Origin: Arenibacter amylolyticus
Lineage (GTDB): Bacteria > Bacteroidota > Bacteroidia > Flavobacteriales > Flavobacteriaceae
Length of the DNA: 63,221 nt
Assembly (NCBI RefSeq): GCF_002150785.1
Contig: NZ_MTAZ01000025.1
Coordinates: forward strand, 1 to 63,221
Direction: 5' to 3'
The position numbers and the translations under genes are program-made. Position 1 is the stretch's first letter, and every line of letters starts with the position of its first letter. Below are positions 16,590 to 25,278 of the stretch, one piece after another. Under the pieces are notes generated by a model. That model did not search any database. It had not been told where the DNA came from and saw only the letters and a program-made list of their open reading frames with translations.

Positions 16590-17921
16590 ATGACAATAAA
16601 GAACACCTTGCTATTTTTGGGAATCATCTTGGCCTTCAACCTCCAGGCCCAACATAGTATTTCGGGGAATATGGCGCCGGCAGAAGACCTAAAATGGTTA
16701 ATTGCCTATAAAATAAATGCAACCGATCAATCTTATATTGCGGATGCCGCTATTACAAATGGCGCATTTAAATTGGAAATCCCTGAAAACTCCCCCACAG
16801 GAATGTATCGCATTGTTTACGCCATTCCTCAGGACCAATTTTACTTCGATCTAATCTACAACGGCAAGGAAGATATTGTACTTTCCTTTGATCTGGAAAC
16901 AGGCTTGGAATTCCAGGCCTCCCAGGAAAACATTATCTACTATAATTACTTTGATCAGGTAAATGAATTGGAGTATCTAATAGACCAACTATATGCCAGC
17001 AACCGTCCCAATCAAGATATGATTGAGGAACATTTTAAGCAACTTAGAGGTATTCAGCTATCGTATGAACAACAGGCTAAAGGACTTATGACTGAACGGT
17101 TTGTGAAAGCCAACCAGCCTTATATCCCTAAGGAGTACCAACACAGAGAAAAATATCTTATCCATAAAAAGAAACATTATTTTGACGCCATAGATTTTAA
17201 AGACCCGGTACTCCAAGGATCTAGTTTTCTTGTAAATAAGGTTACAAACTATGTGTTTAACACGTTCTCCACCCAATCCCTGTCTATGGATAAGGTAGCA
17301 TTGGAGTTACAGCAAAATATAGATCGTGTTGCTGCCATGTTGGATACGGTAGATCCCGAATTTGCGACTCAAATAATGGATAAACTGTGGGATATAGCGG
17401 TAAAAAACCAGCTGAACCCCACTGCCCAGTATATCTACAGTGCGTATTTACAGCCATTGGCGAAAGCGACCAACAACACAGGCCTTATCCAGAAAATAGC
17501 CACCCACAACCGATTGCAGATAGGTGCTGTTGCCCCGGAAGTAGCATGGAATGGGGAAGGAACATCCTATAAGCTGAGCGAATTGTCTGGGAACGAATAC
17601 TACGTTTTGGTATTTTGGAGCAGTGAATGCTCCCATTGCACCACCCAGCTCCCAAAATTACAGCAAGAAATGAAAGCTTTTTCCTCCGCCAAAGTACTAG
17701 CTATAGGACTGGAAAATGATCAGGAAAATTGGAAAATGGAAGCTTCTAGATTACCCGACTTCATTCACGGGATCTCTCTGGGAAAATGGGAAAGTCCCTA
17801 CGTAAAAACCTACGATATTTATCAAACCCCTACCTACTTAATTTTGGATGCGGAAAAACGGATTCTTGCCAAGCCAGGAAATTATGAAGAGGTGGTTCAA
17901 TTTTTAAAAGAACAGTACTAA
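16590..17921 (+). CDS. Secreted TlpA-like thioredoxin-domain protein
   Basis: 443 residues. After the signal peptide (ending FNLQAQ), an N-terminal DUF4369-like beta domain (about 25-110) and a helical middle part come before a C-terminal thioredoxin fold with FWSSECSHCTTQL, a CxxC active site (CSHC), and the cis-Pro segment YQTPTYLILD. Such proteins are common in Bacteroidota and work as periplasmic thiol oxidoreductases; substrates are rarely known. It lies 13 bp after mfd and may be read from the same transcript. Confidence 0.87.
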   Translation: MTIKNTLLFLGIILAFNLQAQHSISGNMAPAEDLKWLIAYKINATDQSYIADAAITNGAFKLEIPENSPTGMYRIVYAIPQDQFYFDLIYNGKEDIVLSFDLETGLEFQASQENIIYYNYFDQVNELEYLIDQLYASNRPNQDMIEEHFKQLRGIQLSYEQQAKGLMTERFVKANQPYIPKEYQHREKYLIHKKKHYFDAIDFKDPVLQGSSFLVNKVTNYVFNTFSTQSLSMDKVALELQQNIDRVAAMLDTVDPEFATQIMDKLWDIAVKNQLNPTAQYIYSAYLQPLAKATNNTGLIQKIATHNRLQIGAVAPEVAWNGEGTSYKLSELSGNEYYVLVFWSSECSHCTTQLPKLQQEMKAFSSAKVLAIGLENDQENWKMEASRLPDFIHGISLGKWESPYVKTYDIYQTPTYLILDAEKRILAKPGNYEEVVQFLKEQY

Positions 17922-18092
17922 TTTAGTGCAATCAAGAACCCCTACTCTGCGGATAGTACCTAGGGATTTACTGCCATAAATAGAGGTTGGATTATTATAA
18001 AAGCTCGGTAAACCAAGCCTCTACGCATAGTTTTTAAGGCTGTAGTAGATAGAATTACCCCACCTATATAGTAACACAGCGCCAAATGAATG

Positions 18093-18252
18093 CATTGTTA
18101 CAGGATTGCATTATTTCATTGGCACATTGCTACATTAACCAATTGCTACATTATCTAATTGGTACATTAGCTCATTGCTACATTATCTAATTGGTACATT
18201 AGCTCATTGCTACATTATCTAATTGGTACATTAGCTCAATGCTACATTAACA
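18093..18252. repeat. 8-bp-phased tandem repeat with 32-bp higher-order unit
   Basis: About 20 consecutive 8-mers, most beginning CATT or AATT, stay exactly in phase across 160 bp, for example cattgcta, cattatct, aattggta, cattagct. Within it a four-unit block of 32 bp repeats three times without change (18142-18173, 18174-18205, 18206-18237), flanked by diverged units. It fills the spacer up to the 3' end of the gene ending at 18255. The pattern is too short and spacer-free to be a CRISPR. Confidence 0.9.
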
Positions 18253-18254
18253 CC

Positions 18255-18914
18255 TTACAAGGTCTTTAAATCCTTAATGGTTCTAAAGGCTACATCTACC
18301 TGCTCATCATTTACGATAATAGTAAACTCATTGGTGGTAGAGATCACTTCGTACAACACAATCCCCTCCCAAGCCAAGCGCTGAAAAATGAAATAATAAA
18401 TACCGGGTACGGAAACATTCTCTGAGGGCAGCTTTACCGTAATGGAGGAAAGGTGTTCGGCCTTTTGGGTGCATTTTTCCTGCTTAAACAATTCCTCTAC
18501 AGCAGCATCCAAACTATTGCTCACCACAATGTTCATTTCGTTTACCCCCCTAGAAGAAGTATAGAAAACGTCCTTGTTCTTGTTGATCTCTTTCAATAAA
18601 GCAGTTTGGTTTTCTAAAATGCTATCGGAAATTAAAAATGTAAAATCCGTTAAGGAGGAGCGAACGGTTATCTCCCCAATATTTTTTAGAACTTTAATAA
18701 TTTTATGAGTCGCACGAAATTCAAGATCATCGGAAAGTCGTTTTAAAGCCATTACGATAGCTCCGTTTCTAATATCCTTTCCCAATTCCATCTCTATCTC
18801 GGGCTTTACAATCCTAGACAAGGAGGTGAGATTTATAATTCCCTGAGCCAACGCACTTTGCAGGAATGGTTTTTTCTTAATATAATCCTCTACAACCGCT
18901 GAAATAGTTCTCAT
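18255..18914 (-). CDS. ACT-domain protein related to aspartokinase C-termini
   Basis: 219 residues without a signal peptide. An N-terminal helical region (about 1-65, TISAVVEDYIKKKPFL) is followed by two ACT-like beta-alpha-beta segments: ITVRSSLTDFTFLIS and VSVPGIYYFIFQRLAWEGIVLYEVISTTNEFTIIV. This is the arrangement of the regulatory end of aspartate kinases without the catalytic part. Stand-alone proteins of this kind are widespread in Bacteroidota and may sense an amino acid; no ligand is known to me. It shares strand with the yraN gene, separated by 51 bp. Confidence 0.75.
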   Translation of the reverse strand: MRTISAVVEDYIKKKPFLQSALAQGIINLTSLSRIVKPEIEMELGKDIRNGAIVMALKRLSDDLEFRATHKIIKVLKNIGEITVRSSLTDFTFLISDSILENQTALLKEINKNKDVFYTSSRGVNEMNIVVSNSLDAAVEELFKQEKCTQKAEHLSSITVKLPSENVSVPGIYYFIFQRLAWEGIVLYEVISTTNEFTIIVNDEQVDVAFRTIKDLKTL

Positions 18915-18965
18915 TTTATCAAAATTTCTGTAAAATTAACAAATTGTTACAAATAAAACAAATGT

Positions 18966-19325
18966 TTAGAAATGATAAAAGGCATTTTCCCAGTGATCTA
19001 CCTTAAAATTAGGGCCTTCCTTAAGCACTGTCACAATATCAAATCTTACCTCCACATCCAAATCTTTACTAACTACATAATGATTTGCCGCCTTCACCAA
19101 TAACTTGATTTTCTTATCGGTTATAGTAGCTGCAATATCCTGCCAATATTCGGAACTTCTCGACTTCACTTCTACCACAACCAACAAATCGCCCTTCCGG
19201 GCAATAATATCAATTTCGGCTTTTTGATACCGATAGTTTTTATGGACAATTCGGTATCCTTTCTTTAAAAGGTACGCCTCCGCCAATTTCTCTCCTTTCG
19301 CCCCAAATTCGTTGTGCTTTGCCAT
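18966..19325 (-). CDS. YraN/UPF0102 family nuclease-fold protein
   Basis: 119 residues with the family hallmarks: GAKGEKLAEAYLLKKGYRI at the start, then AEIDIIARKGDLLVVVEVKSRS, the Holliday-junction-resolvase-like core with acidic residues and EVKxR. The fold is that of a small endonuclease, but the cellular role of YraN is not settled. Length is normal and the start ATG matches the family. Confidence 0.93.
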   Translation of the reverse strand: MAKHNEFGAKGEKLAEAYLLKKGYRIVHKNYRYQKAEIDIIARKGDLLVVVEVKSRSSEYWQDIAATITDKKIKLLVKAANHYVVSKDLDVEVRFDIVTVLKEGPNFKVDHWENAFYHF

Positions 19326-19515
19326 ATAACACTAAAGATACTATAAAAATAAAGGGAATCTTGTAGAAAACACGGCTTGCAAAGATCCAAAACTACCGTT
19401 AGCACGTATTACAATTGGTGTTATAACGAGTTTACTAGGAAGCACATACTTTGCTGGAAAATAAAACGTTATCCCAATAACCCCTATCAACAACCCGTAA
19501 AATGCAGTACTACCC

Positions 19516-21024
19516 ATGGATTATTTTATAAACTGCAACACCTCTCCCCTAACGCCCTACACCCCTCCCTTGGATTCTTCCAGGGTTGCCCATTTATATA
19601 GGCGCTTGGGATTTAGCGCTTCAGTCCAGACCATAGATCAGGCTACGGGGCAAACTGCAAATACCTTGGTGAACAATTTAATTGCCGAAGCCCAAAACAT
19701 GTCCCCTTTGCCCGCTCCACCTTGGGCCAATTGGAACAACAGTAATTATCCCGCAGACAGGGATGAGAGCAATGAAATTAAAAGAACCCAAGAAGCAACG
19801 TGGCGCATTGCTTATACCGATGCGCTTTTAAATAACAATCTAAGGGACCGACTCAGTTTTTTCTGGAGTAATCATTTGGTAACGCAATTGGAGGTCTACA
19901 GGTGTAACCAATTTTTATATGAATATATAGATTGCCTACAGCGAAATGCCTTAGGAAACTTTAAGACCATGGTACACGAAATTGGACTTAGCAGTGCCAT
20001 GCTCTATTACTTGGATGGAGCCTATAGTAACGGGAACAATCCCAACGAGAATTATGCCCGAGAATTGTTCGAATTATTTACGATGGGCGAAGGAAACGGC
20101 TATACTGAAGAAGACATTATAGAAACCGCCAAAGCCCTAACTGGCTATGTGAATCGCGGAGAAATTGGCTGTACCAAGGTTACTTTTGATGCCTCCAAAT
20201 ATAATAACGATCAGAAAACTATTTTCGGTAGAACGGGTAATTGGGGCTATGACGATGTGCTGGATATCCTTTTTGAGGAAAGAGCCAATGAAATAGGCTA
20301 TTTTATATGCAAGAAGCTATACGAGTTTTTTATTCATCCAGATGCTACCGATGAGGCTACCAATGCACAATCCATTATAAATGGACTCTCTGCCACCTTC
20401 ATTACCAATAATTTTGAATTGGCTCCAGTAGTAAGTCAACTTTTTAAAAGTCAGCATTTCTTCGATGAAAACGCCCTAGGAGTGATCATAAAGAGTCCGT
20501 TCGATATGTTCCTTAATTTGATGAACGAAACCAGTTTTTCCTATGACGATTCCATGCTAAGCACCGTTGAAGAAGCATGTAGGTTACTGGGTCAGGAGGT
20601 CTTTAACCCCTACGATGTAAATGGCTGGCAACGCAACCGAACGTGGATCAACACCAATTTTATGATTGGCAGGTGGCTGACCAGTGAGATGGTGCTACAA
20701 AAATTTTATGGTGCCCAACAGGAAGAGTTTAGGGATTTTGCAATGGCCGCAGTTGGGGAGAATAACCGAAACACCAGTAACCCAAGAATTGTAGTAGAGG
20801 CAATTGTGAATAAAATACTACCCAAAGGACTACTTACAGAGCAAGATTTTAACAATGCTATGGATGTTTTTATGATTGAGGAGGTCCCAGATAATTACTA
20901 TGGGGCGGATTTTATTGAAGGAGGGAATGGCTATTGGATATTGAGCGTAAGCCCTGAAGTGCCCTCGCAGGTATATTTTCTGCTATTACACTTGGTAAGA
21001 CAACCCGAATTTCAACTAAAATAA
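19516..21024 (+). CDS. DUF1800 family protein
   Basis: 502 residues typical of DUF1800: HLYRRLGFSAS near the start, WRIAYTDALL, RLSFFWSNHLVTQ, NENYARELFELFTMGEGNGYTEEDIIETAKALTGY and LMNETSFSYD. The conserved His, Arg and acidic residues suggest an unknown enzymatic or binding role. No signal peptide is visible, unlike the partner DUF1501 protein, which has a Tat signal. The two genes are 10 bp apart, the standard DUF1800-DUF1501 pairing, so a complex exported together is possible. The function of the pair is unknown. Confidence 0.92.
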   Translation: MDYFINCNTSPLTPYTPPLDSSRVAHLYRRLGFSASVQTIDQATGQTANTLVNNLIAEAQNMSPLPAPPWANWNNSNYPADRDESNEIKRTQEATWRIAYTDALLNNNLRDRLSFFWSNHLVTQLEVYRCNQFLYEYIDCLQRNALGNFKTMVHEIGLSSAMLYYLDGAYSNGNNPNENYARELFELFTMGEGNGYTEEDIIETAKALTGYVNRGEIGCTKVTFDASKYNNDQKTIFGRTGNWGYDDVLDILFEERANEIGYFICKKLYEFFIHPDATDEATNAQSIINGLSATFITNNFELAPVVSQLFKSQHFFDENALGVIIKSPFDMFLNLMNETSFSYDDSMLSTVEEACRLLGQEVFNPYDVNGWQRNRTWINTNFMIGRWLTSEMVLQKFYGAQQEEFRDFAMAAVGENNRNTSNPRIVVEAIVNKILPKGLLTEQDFNNAMDVFMIEEVPDNYYGADFIEGGNGYWILSVSPEVPSQVYFLLLHLVRQPEFQLK

Positions 21025-21034
21025 TCTAGGCATT

Positions 21035-22735
21035 ATGAGCAACACGCCCACCCATCACCACAAAAATGGCGCCCAGGAAGACAGTCACGATCTAGAGCAC
21101 GAATACTGGAGCAGACGCTCTTTCCTACAGACATTGGGTATTGCCGGGTCTGGCACCCTAATGCTGGGAAGTAATTTACTCACTGCCTCGGCCCTATCCC
21201 CGCTAACCGCAGCCATTGCTGCAGCGGAAACAGACAATATCCTATTGCTAATCCGACTCGCAGGGGGCAATGATGGCCTTAATACCATTATTCCCATTTC
21301 CCAATACGATATTTATGCTAATGCACGGCCCAATATTTACATCCCAGAGAGTAAGATAGTACGGTTAACAGATGAATTTGGAGTCCCAACGTATATGAAA
21401 TCCTTAGAATCCATGTGGGGTGAAGGCCAGTTTAAGGCAGTACATGGGGTAGGCTACCAAAATCAAAATCTATCTCATTTTACGGGTTCGGATATATTTG
21501 CCAATTGCGATCTAACCTCCACCGGCTTTAATAGACTGAATACTGGCTGGATGGGAAGACATTTTGAGAATCGCTATCCAGATTATTTGGTAAACCCTCC
21601 AGATGCTCCAGCGGCCATTCAAATAGGTAACTATGGTAATCTAGTCTTCCAAGGGGAAGAGACCAACTATGCCTTTGTTACCTCCAACGTAGATCAGTTA
21701 GAACAAATTGCCGCCACTGGTTCGCAATACAGTTTAGACGAAAGCCTATTTGACCCCTGTATGTACGGGGACCAATTAAAGTTTTTAAGAGGTACTGCCA
21801 ATACCACCTATGAGTATTCGGGAAAAATCCATGAAGCGTATGCCCGTGGTAAAAATGAGGTAACCTATCAAAAAAACGGATTTGCAAGACAATTGGCGCT
21901 CTTGGCGCGACTCATAAAAGGAAATTTGGGCACCAAGGTATATATGGTAAGCATGGGCGGATTTGACACCCATGGGAATCAGCCTCTAGTGCACGAACAA
22001 CTGATGTCTAACCTATCTATAGCCGTCAATAATTTCTATCAAGACCTGGCATATTCCCAACAGGAAAAACAGGTATTGGGAATGACCTTTTCAGAATTTG
22101 GAAGGCGTATTTATGAGAACGGTTCCAATGGCACCGACCACGGGAAGGCAGCCCCCACCCTTTTCTTCGGATCTGGGTTAAATGGCAGTGCTTTTGTGGG
22201 CGATCATCCTGCCTTGGATGACCCAGACGGACGGGGAAATTTGGAGTTCACCATGGATTTTAGGGATCTCTATGCTACGGTTATGGCAGAGTGGCTTTGC
22301 GTCCCCATCCCCCTTGTAGAACAACACCTATTAAACCATCCCTACGCTCCCGTAAATTTAGGCTTTAATTGCAGTGGCACGGAATTCCCGGATATTACCG
22401 TGGACAATGGGCAACCCAATCCCCCGCCAACACCAGATCCAGACGGTACCGTACCCGATGTGGAATTGGCAAACAGTATAATACACAAACCCTATTATCC
22501 CACGGACCAAACCCCACACCTCCATGTGGAAATGCCCTTTAGCGCAGAAGTGGATATCCGATTATTCAACATTATGGGGCAACACCTGGGAATAGTCTAT
22601 AATGGGATGATGCCGCAAGGTGTCACCGAAATTAATATTAGAGAGCAACTCCCCATGCACATTGGTTCCGGGAAATACATCTACCAGATTCAGGTACAAG
22701 ACCAAAAACTTAGTAAGTCCATCATGGTAGCATAA
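21035..22735 (+). CDS. DUF1501 protein with Tat signal and type IX sorting domain
   Basis: 566 residues of the sulfatase-like DUF1501 family. Residues about 27-45 carry a twin-arginine signal (SRRSFLQTLGIAG), followed by LLLIRLAGGNDGLNTIIP, MGGFDTHGNQ and FSEFGRRIYENGSNGTDHG, which hold the likely metal-binding residues. A proline-rich linker near 465 leads to a C-terminal domain of about 75 residues (VDIRLFNIMGQ, ending SKSIMVA) that matches type A sorting domains of the type IX secretion system. It should be folded in the cytoplasm, exported by Tat, then moved to the cell surface. It is coupled to DUF1800 upstream. Confidence 0.92.
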   Translation: MSNTPTHHHKNGAQEDSHDLEHEYWSRRSFLQTLGIAGSGTLMLGSNLLTASALSPLTAAIAAAETDNILLLIRLAGGNDGLNTIIPISQYDIYANARPNIYIPESKIVRLTDEFGVPTYMKSLESMWGEGQFKAVHGVGYQNQNLSHFTGSDIFANCDLTSTGFNRLNTGWMGRHFENRYPDYLVNPPDAPAAIQIGNYGNLVFQGEETNYAFVTSNVDQLEQIAATGSQYSLDESLFDPCMYGDQLKFLRGTANTTYEYSGKIHEAYARGKNEVTYQKNGFARQLALLARLIKGNLGTKVYMVSMGGFDTHGNQPLVHEQLMSNLSIAVNNFYQDLAYSQQEKQVLGMTFSEFGRRIYENGSNGTDHGKAAPTLFFGSGLNGSAFVGDHPALDDPDGRGNLEFTMDFRDLYATVMAEWLCVPIPLVEQHLLNHPYAPVNLGFNCSGTEFPDITVDNGQPNPPPTPDPDGTVPDVELANSIIHKPYYPTDQTPHLHVEMPFSAEVDIRLFNIMGQHLGIVYNGMMPQGVTEINIREQLPMHIGSGKYIYQIQVQDQKLSKSIMVA

Positions 22736-22829
22736 GCGGCAAAAGAAACCTTTAATGGGAAGCCCAATCCCATTTGCACCTCCTAGGCTTATTTTTTGGT
22801 AGAATGCCCCACCTCCAAGCAAAAATCTT

Positions 22830-22837
22830 TATTTTTG
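22830..22837 (+). promoter_or_regulatory. Candidate -7 box for metG
   Basis: TATTTTTG fits the Bacteroidota -7 consensus TAnnTTTG exactly, 18 bp before the metG ATG at 22856. No TTTG lies at the normal 19 to 21 bp upstream, so only the -7 element is supported. It places transcription start downstream of an alternative upstream ORF start at 22796, which argues against that start. Confidence 0.45.
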
Positions 22838-22855
22838 CAGCCTAATTATACAGTG

Positions 22856-24934
22856 ATGTCACAAAACCAACATAAGCCTGCAAGATATACTATTACCGCC
22901 GCACTACCCTACACCAACGGCCCCATTCATATTGGACATTTAGCCGGGGTGTATGTACCTGCCGATATTTACACCAGATACCTAAGATCCACCGGAAACG
23001 ATGTGGCATTTGTATGTGGCAGTGATGAGCATGGGGTGGCTATATCCATGAAGGCAAAAAAAGAAGGAGTATCGCCACAAAATATCATCGATAAATACCA
23101 CGGTATTATTAAACAATCCTTTGCCGATTTTGGAATTACGTTTGACAACTACTCCCGAACCTCGGCAAACATTCACCATGAAACAGCCTCCGACTTCTTC
23201 ACTAAGCTATACGAAAAAGGCGATTTTATAGAGGAGTCTACCGACCAATTATACGATGAAGAGGCACAACAGTTTTTAGCAGACCGTTTTGTTACCGGGA
23301 CCTGCCCAAAATGTGGTCATGAAGAAGCCTATGGAGATCAGTGTGAAAACTGTGGAACTTCTTTAAACGCCACCGATCTCATAAACCCAAAATCGACCCT
23401 CTCTGGCGCCGTTCCTACCTTAAAAAAGACCAAACACTGGTTTTTACCCTTAGATAAGCATGAAGCATTTTTAAGGGAATGGATTCTCAAGGATCACAAG
23501 AGCGATTGGAAACCGAATGTCTATGGCCAGTGCAAGTCTTGGATAGATGAGGGACTAAAGCCTAGGGCCGTAACAAGGGATTTGGACTGGGGAATTCCAG
23601 TTCCGGTTCCTGGCGGCGAAGGAAAGGTGCTGTACGTTTGGTTTGATGCACCCATCGGGTATATTTCCTCTACCAAAGAATGGGCCCAACGAGAAGGGAA
23701 AGACTGGGAGCCCTATTGGAAGGATAAGGATACCAAAATGGTTCATTTTATAGGGAAAGACAATATAGTTTTTCACTGTATTATTTTTCCGTGTATGTTA
23801 AAAGCGCATGGCGATTTTATACTACCAGAAAATGTTCCCGCCAATGAATTCTTAAACCTGGAAGGCAATAAATTGTCCACTTCCAAGAATTGGGCCGTAT
23901 GGTTGCATGAGTACTTGGAAGATTTCCCGGATATGCAAGACGTGCTTCGTTACAGCTTAACGGCCAATGCCCCGGAAACCAAGGACAACGATTTTACCTG
24001 GAAAGATTTCCAGGCAAGGAACAATAATGAACTGGTTGCCATTTATGGAAATTTCATCAATCGTGTGGTAGTACTTACCAACAAGTATTACAATGGGTTG
24101 GTTCCCAGTCCTGGCGAATTTAGCGAAGTGGATAAACAAACCTTGGAGGAAGTAAAGAAATTCCCAGGGATAATTGCCAGCTCTATAGAAAGGTATCGCT
24201 TCCGAGAGGCAGGCCAGGAGGTGATGAACTTGGCACGTTTAGGCAACAAATACTTGGCCGATGAAGAGCCTTGGAAAGTAATTAAACAAGATGAGGAGCG
24301 CGTAAAGACCATTATGTTCGTAGCCCTTCAAATTTCTTCTGCACTAGCCGTTTTAAGCGAACCATTTTTACCTTTTACAGCGCAGAAACTGAACACTATG
24401 TTGGCAACAGAAAAGCTAGAATCGGCATTAAAATGGGAGGCCGTTGGCCAGCGCGATGTCCTATTACCCTCCGGACACCAAATAAATAAGGCTGAACTTT
24501 TATTCAGTAAAATTGAGGACAAGACCATAGAGGCACAATTAAACAAATTGGAAGCCACCAAGAAAGCAAACGAACAAATGAACAAGGATGTAAGCCCACA
24601 AAAAGACACCATCACCTTTGACGATTTTTCCAAACTGGATATGAGGGTGGGCACCATTATAGAAGCTGCCAAAATGCCAAAGGCCAAGAAGCTTTTGGTC
24701 TTAAAGGTAGATACCGGACTAGACGTCAGAACCATTGTTTCTGGTATAGCAGAGAGTTTTAAAGCCGAAGAAATCGTGGGAAAAAAAGTAACCGTTTTGG
24801 TCAACTTAGCCCCTAGGGCCCTACGAGGAGTAGAAAGCGAGGGAATGATCCTCATGACCGAAAACAAAGACGGAAAATTGGTATTTGTGAATCCCGATGA
24901 AGACGATGTAGCTAACGGGGAGACCATTAATTAA
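22856..24934 (+). CDS. metG: Methionyl-tRNA synthetase
   Basis: About 692 residues from the ATG at 22856. A longer frame from 22796 would add 20 residues not typical of the family. The class I catalytic domain has the HIGH motif in [10 protein letters not shown], a zinc knuckle CPKC...CENC, and the KMSKS equivalent written KLSTS near residue 337. The helical anticodon-binding domain follows, then a C-terminal OB-fold tRNA-binding domain ([12 protein letters not shown]) that dimerises the enzyme. It charges tRNA-Met. All domains are complete. Confidence 0.97.
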   Translation: MSQNQHKPARYTITAALPYTNGPIHIGHLAGVYVPADIYTRYLRSTGNDVAFVCGSDEHGVAISMKAKKEGVSPQNIIDKYHGIIKQSFADFGITFDNYSRTSANIHHETASDFFTKLYEKGDFIEESTDQLYDEEAQQFLADRFVTGTCPKCGHEEAYGDQCENCGTSLNATDLINPKSTLSGAVPTLKKTKHWFLPLDKHEAFLREWILKDHKSDWKPNVYGQCKSWIDEGLKPRAVTRDLDWGIPVPVPGGEGKVLYVWFDAPIGYISSTKEWAQREGKDWEPYWKDKDTKMVHFIGKDNIVFHCIIFPCMLKAHGDFILPENVPANEFLNLEGNKLSTSKNWAVWLHEYLEDFPDMQDVLRYSLTANAPETKDNDFTWKDFQARNNNELVAIYGNFINRVVVLTNKYYNGLVPSPGEFSEVDKQTLEEVKKFPGIIASSIERYRFREAGQEVMNLARLGNKYLADEEPWKVIKQDEERVKTIMFVALQISSALAVLSEPFLPFTAQKLNTMLATEKLESALKWEAVGQRDVLLPSGHQINKAELLFSKIEDKTIEAQLNKLEATKKANEQMNKDVSPQKDTITFDDFSKLDMRVGTIIEAAKMPKAKKLLVLKVDTGLDVRTIVSGIAESFKAEEIVGKKVTVLVNLAPRALRGVESEGMILMTENKDGKLVFVNPDEDDVANGETIN

Positions 24935-25278
24935 GTTGCCGATAAAAGGAAGAGCATCTCAGCTGTGGCATTGCATGCTTTTGGCAATGCGCAGTTGAGA
25001 TCTAATAAAAACCAGTGGTGAATAATACCTGATTATGCGTAGTCGACATCGGAAGAACAACAAATGCTAGCAGTCCGATGATGCACAGTCGAGACCCAAT
25101 AAGCACACAAATGTGAACACTGTCCGGTTAAGTGGAAGCGAGACCTGAAAAACCTCGACTGCGCTCGATCCGGGAAACGTTGGACAACTTAAATTCGAAA
25201 TCGTCTTTCAACATATAATTCCTAATTAGACAACCCTGAACGGTGTTCCCACCGTATCCCTAAAAATTACCATACCTC
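24935..25278. repeat. 344-bp repeat-rich intergenic region
   Basis: No gene is seen. It contains a long imperfect hairpin (24956-24974 with 24984-25001, including the perfect core GCATTGC/GCAATGC), a second inverted repeat CATCGGA/TCCGATG (25047-25053 and 25074-25080), a direct repeat ATGCrnAGTCGA (25035-25046 and 25081-25092), and the near-palindrome TCGACTGCGCTCGA (25155-25168). The cluster looks like overlapping dispersed intergenic repeat units. Confidence 0.6.

Noticed and set aside
18142-18237. CRISPR array
   Set aside because: Three 32-bp units are directly joined without spacers and consist of 8-bp subunits; no cas genes nearby.
24328-24927. 199-codon frame antisense to metG
   Set aside because: Fully antisense to the conserved C-terminal half of MetG and Ser-rich as expected from the reverse of such codons.
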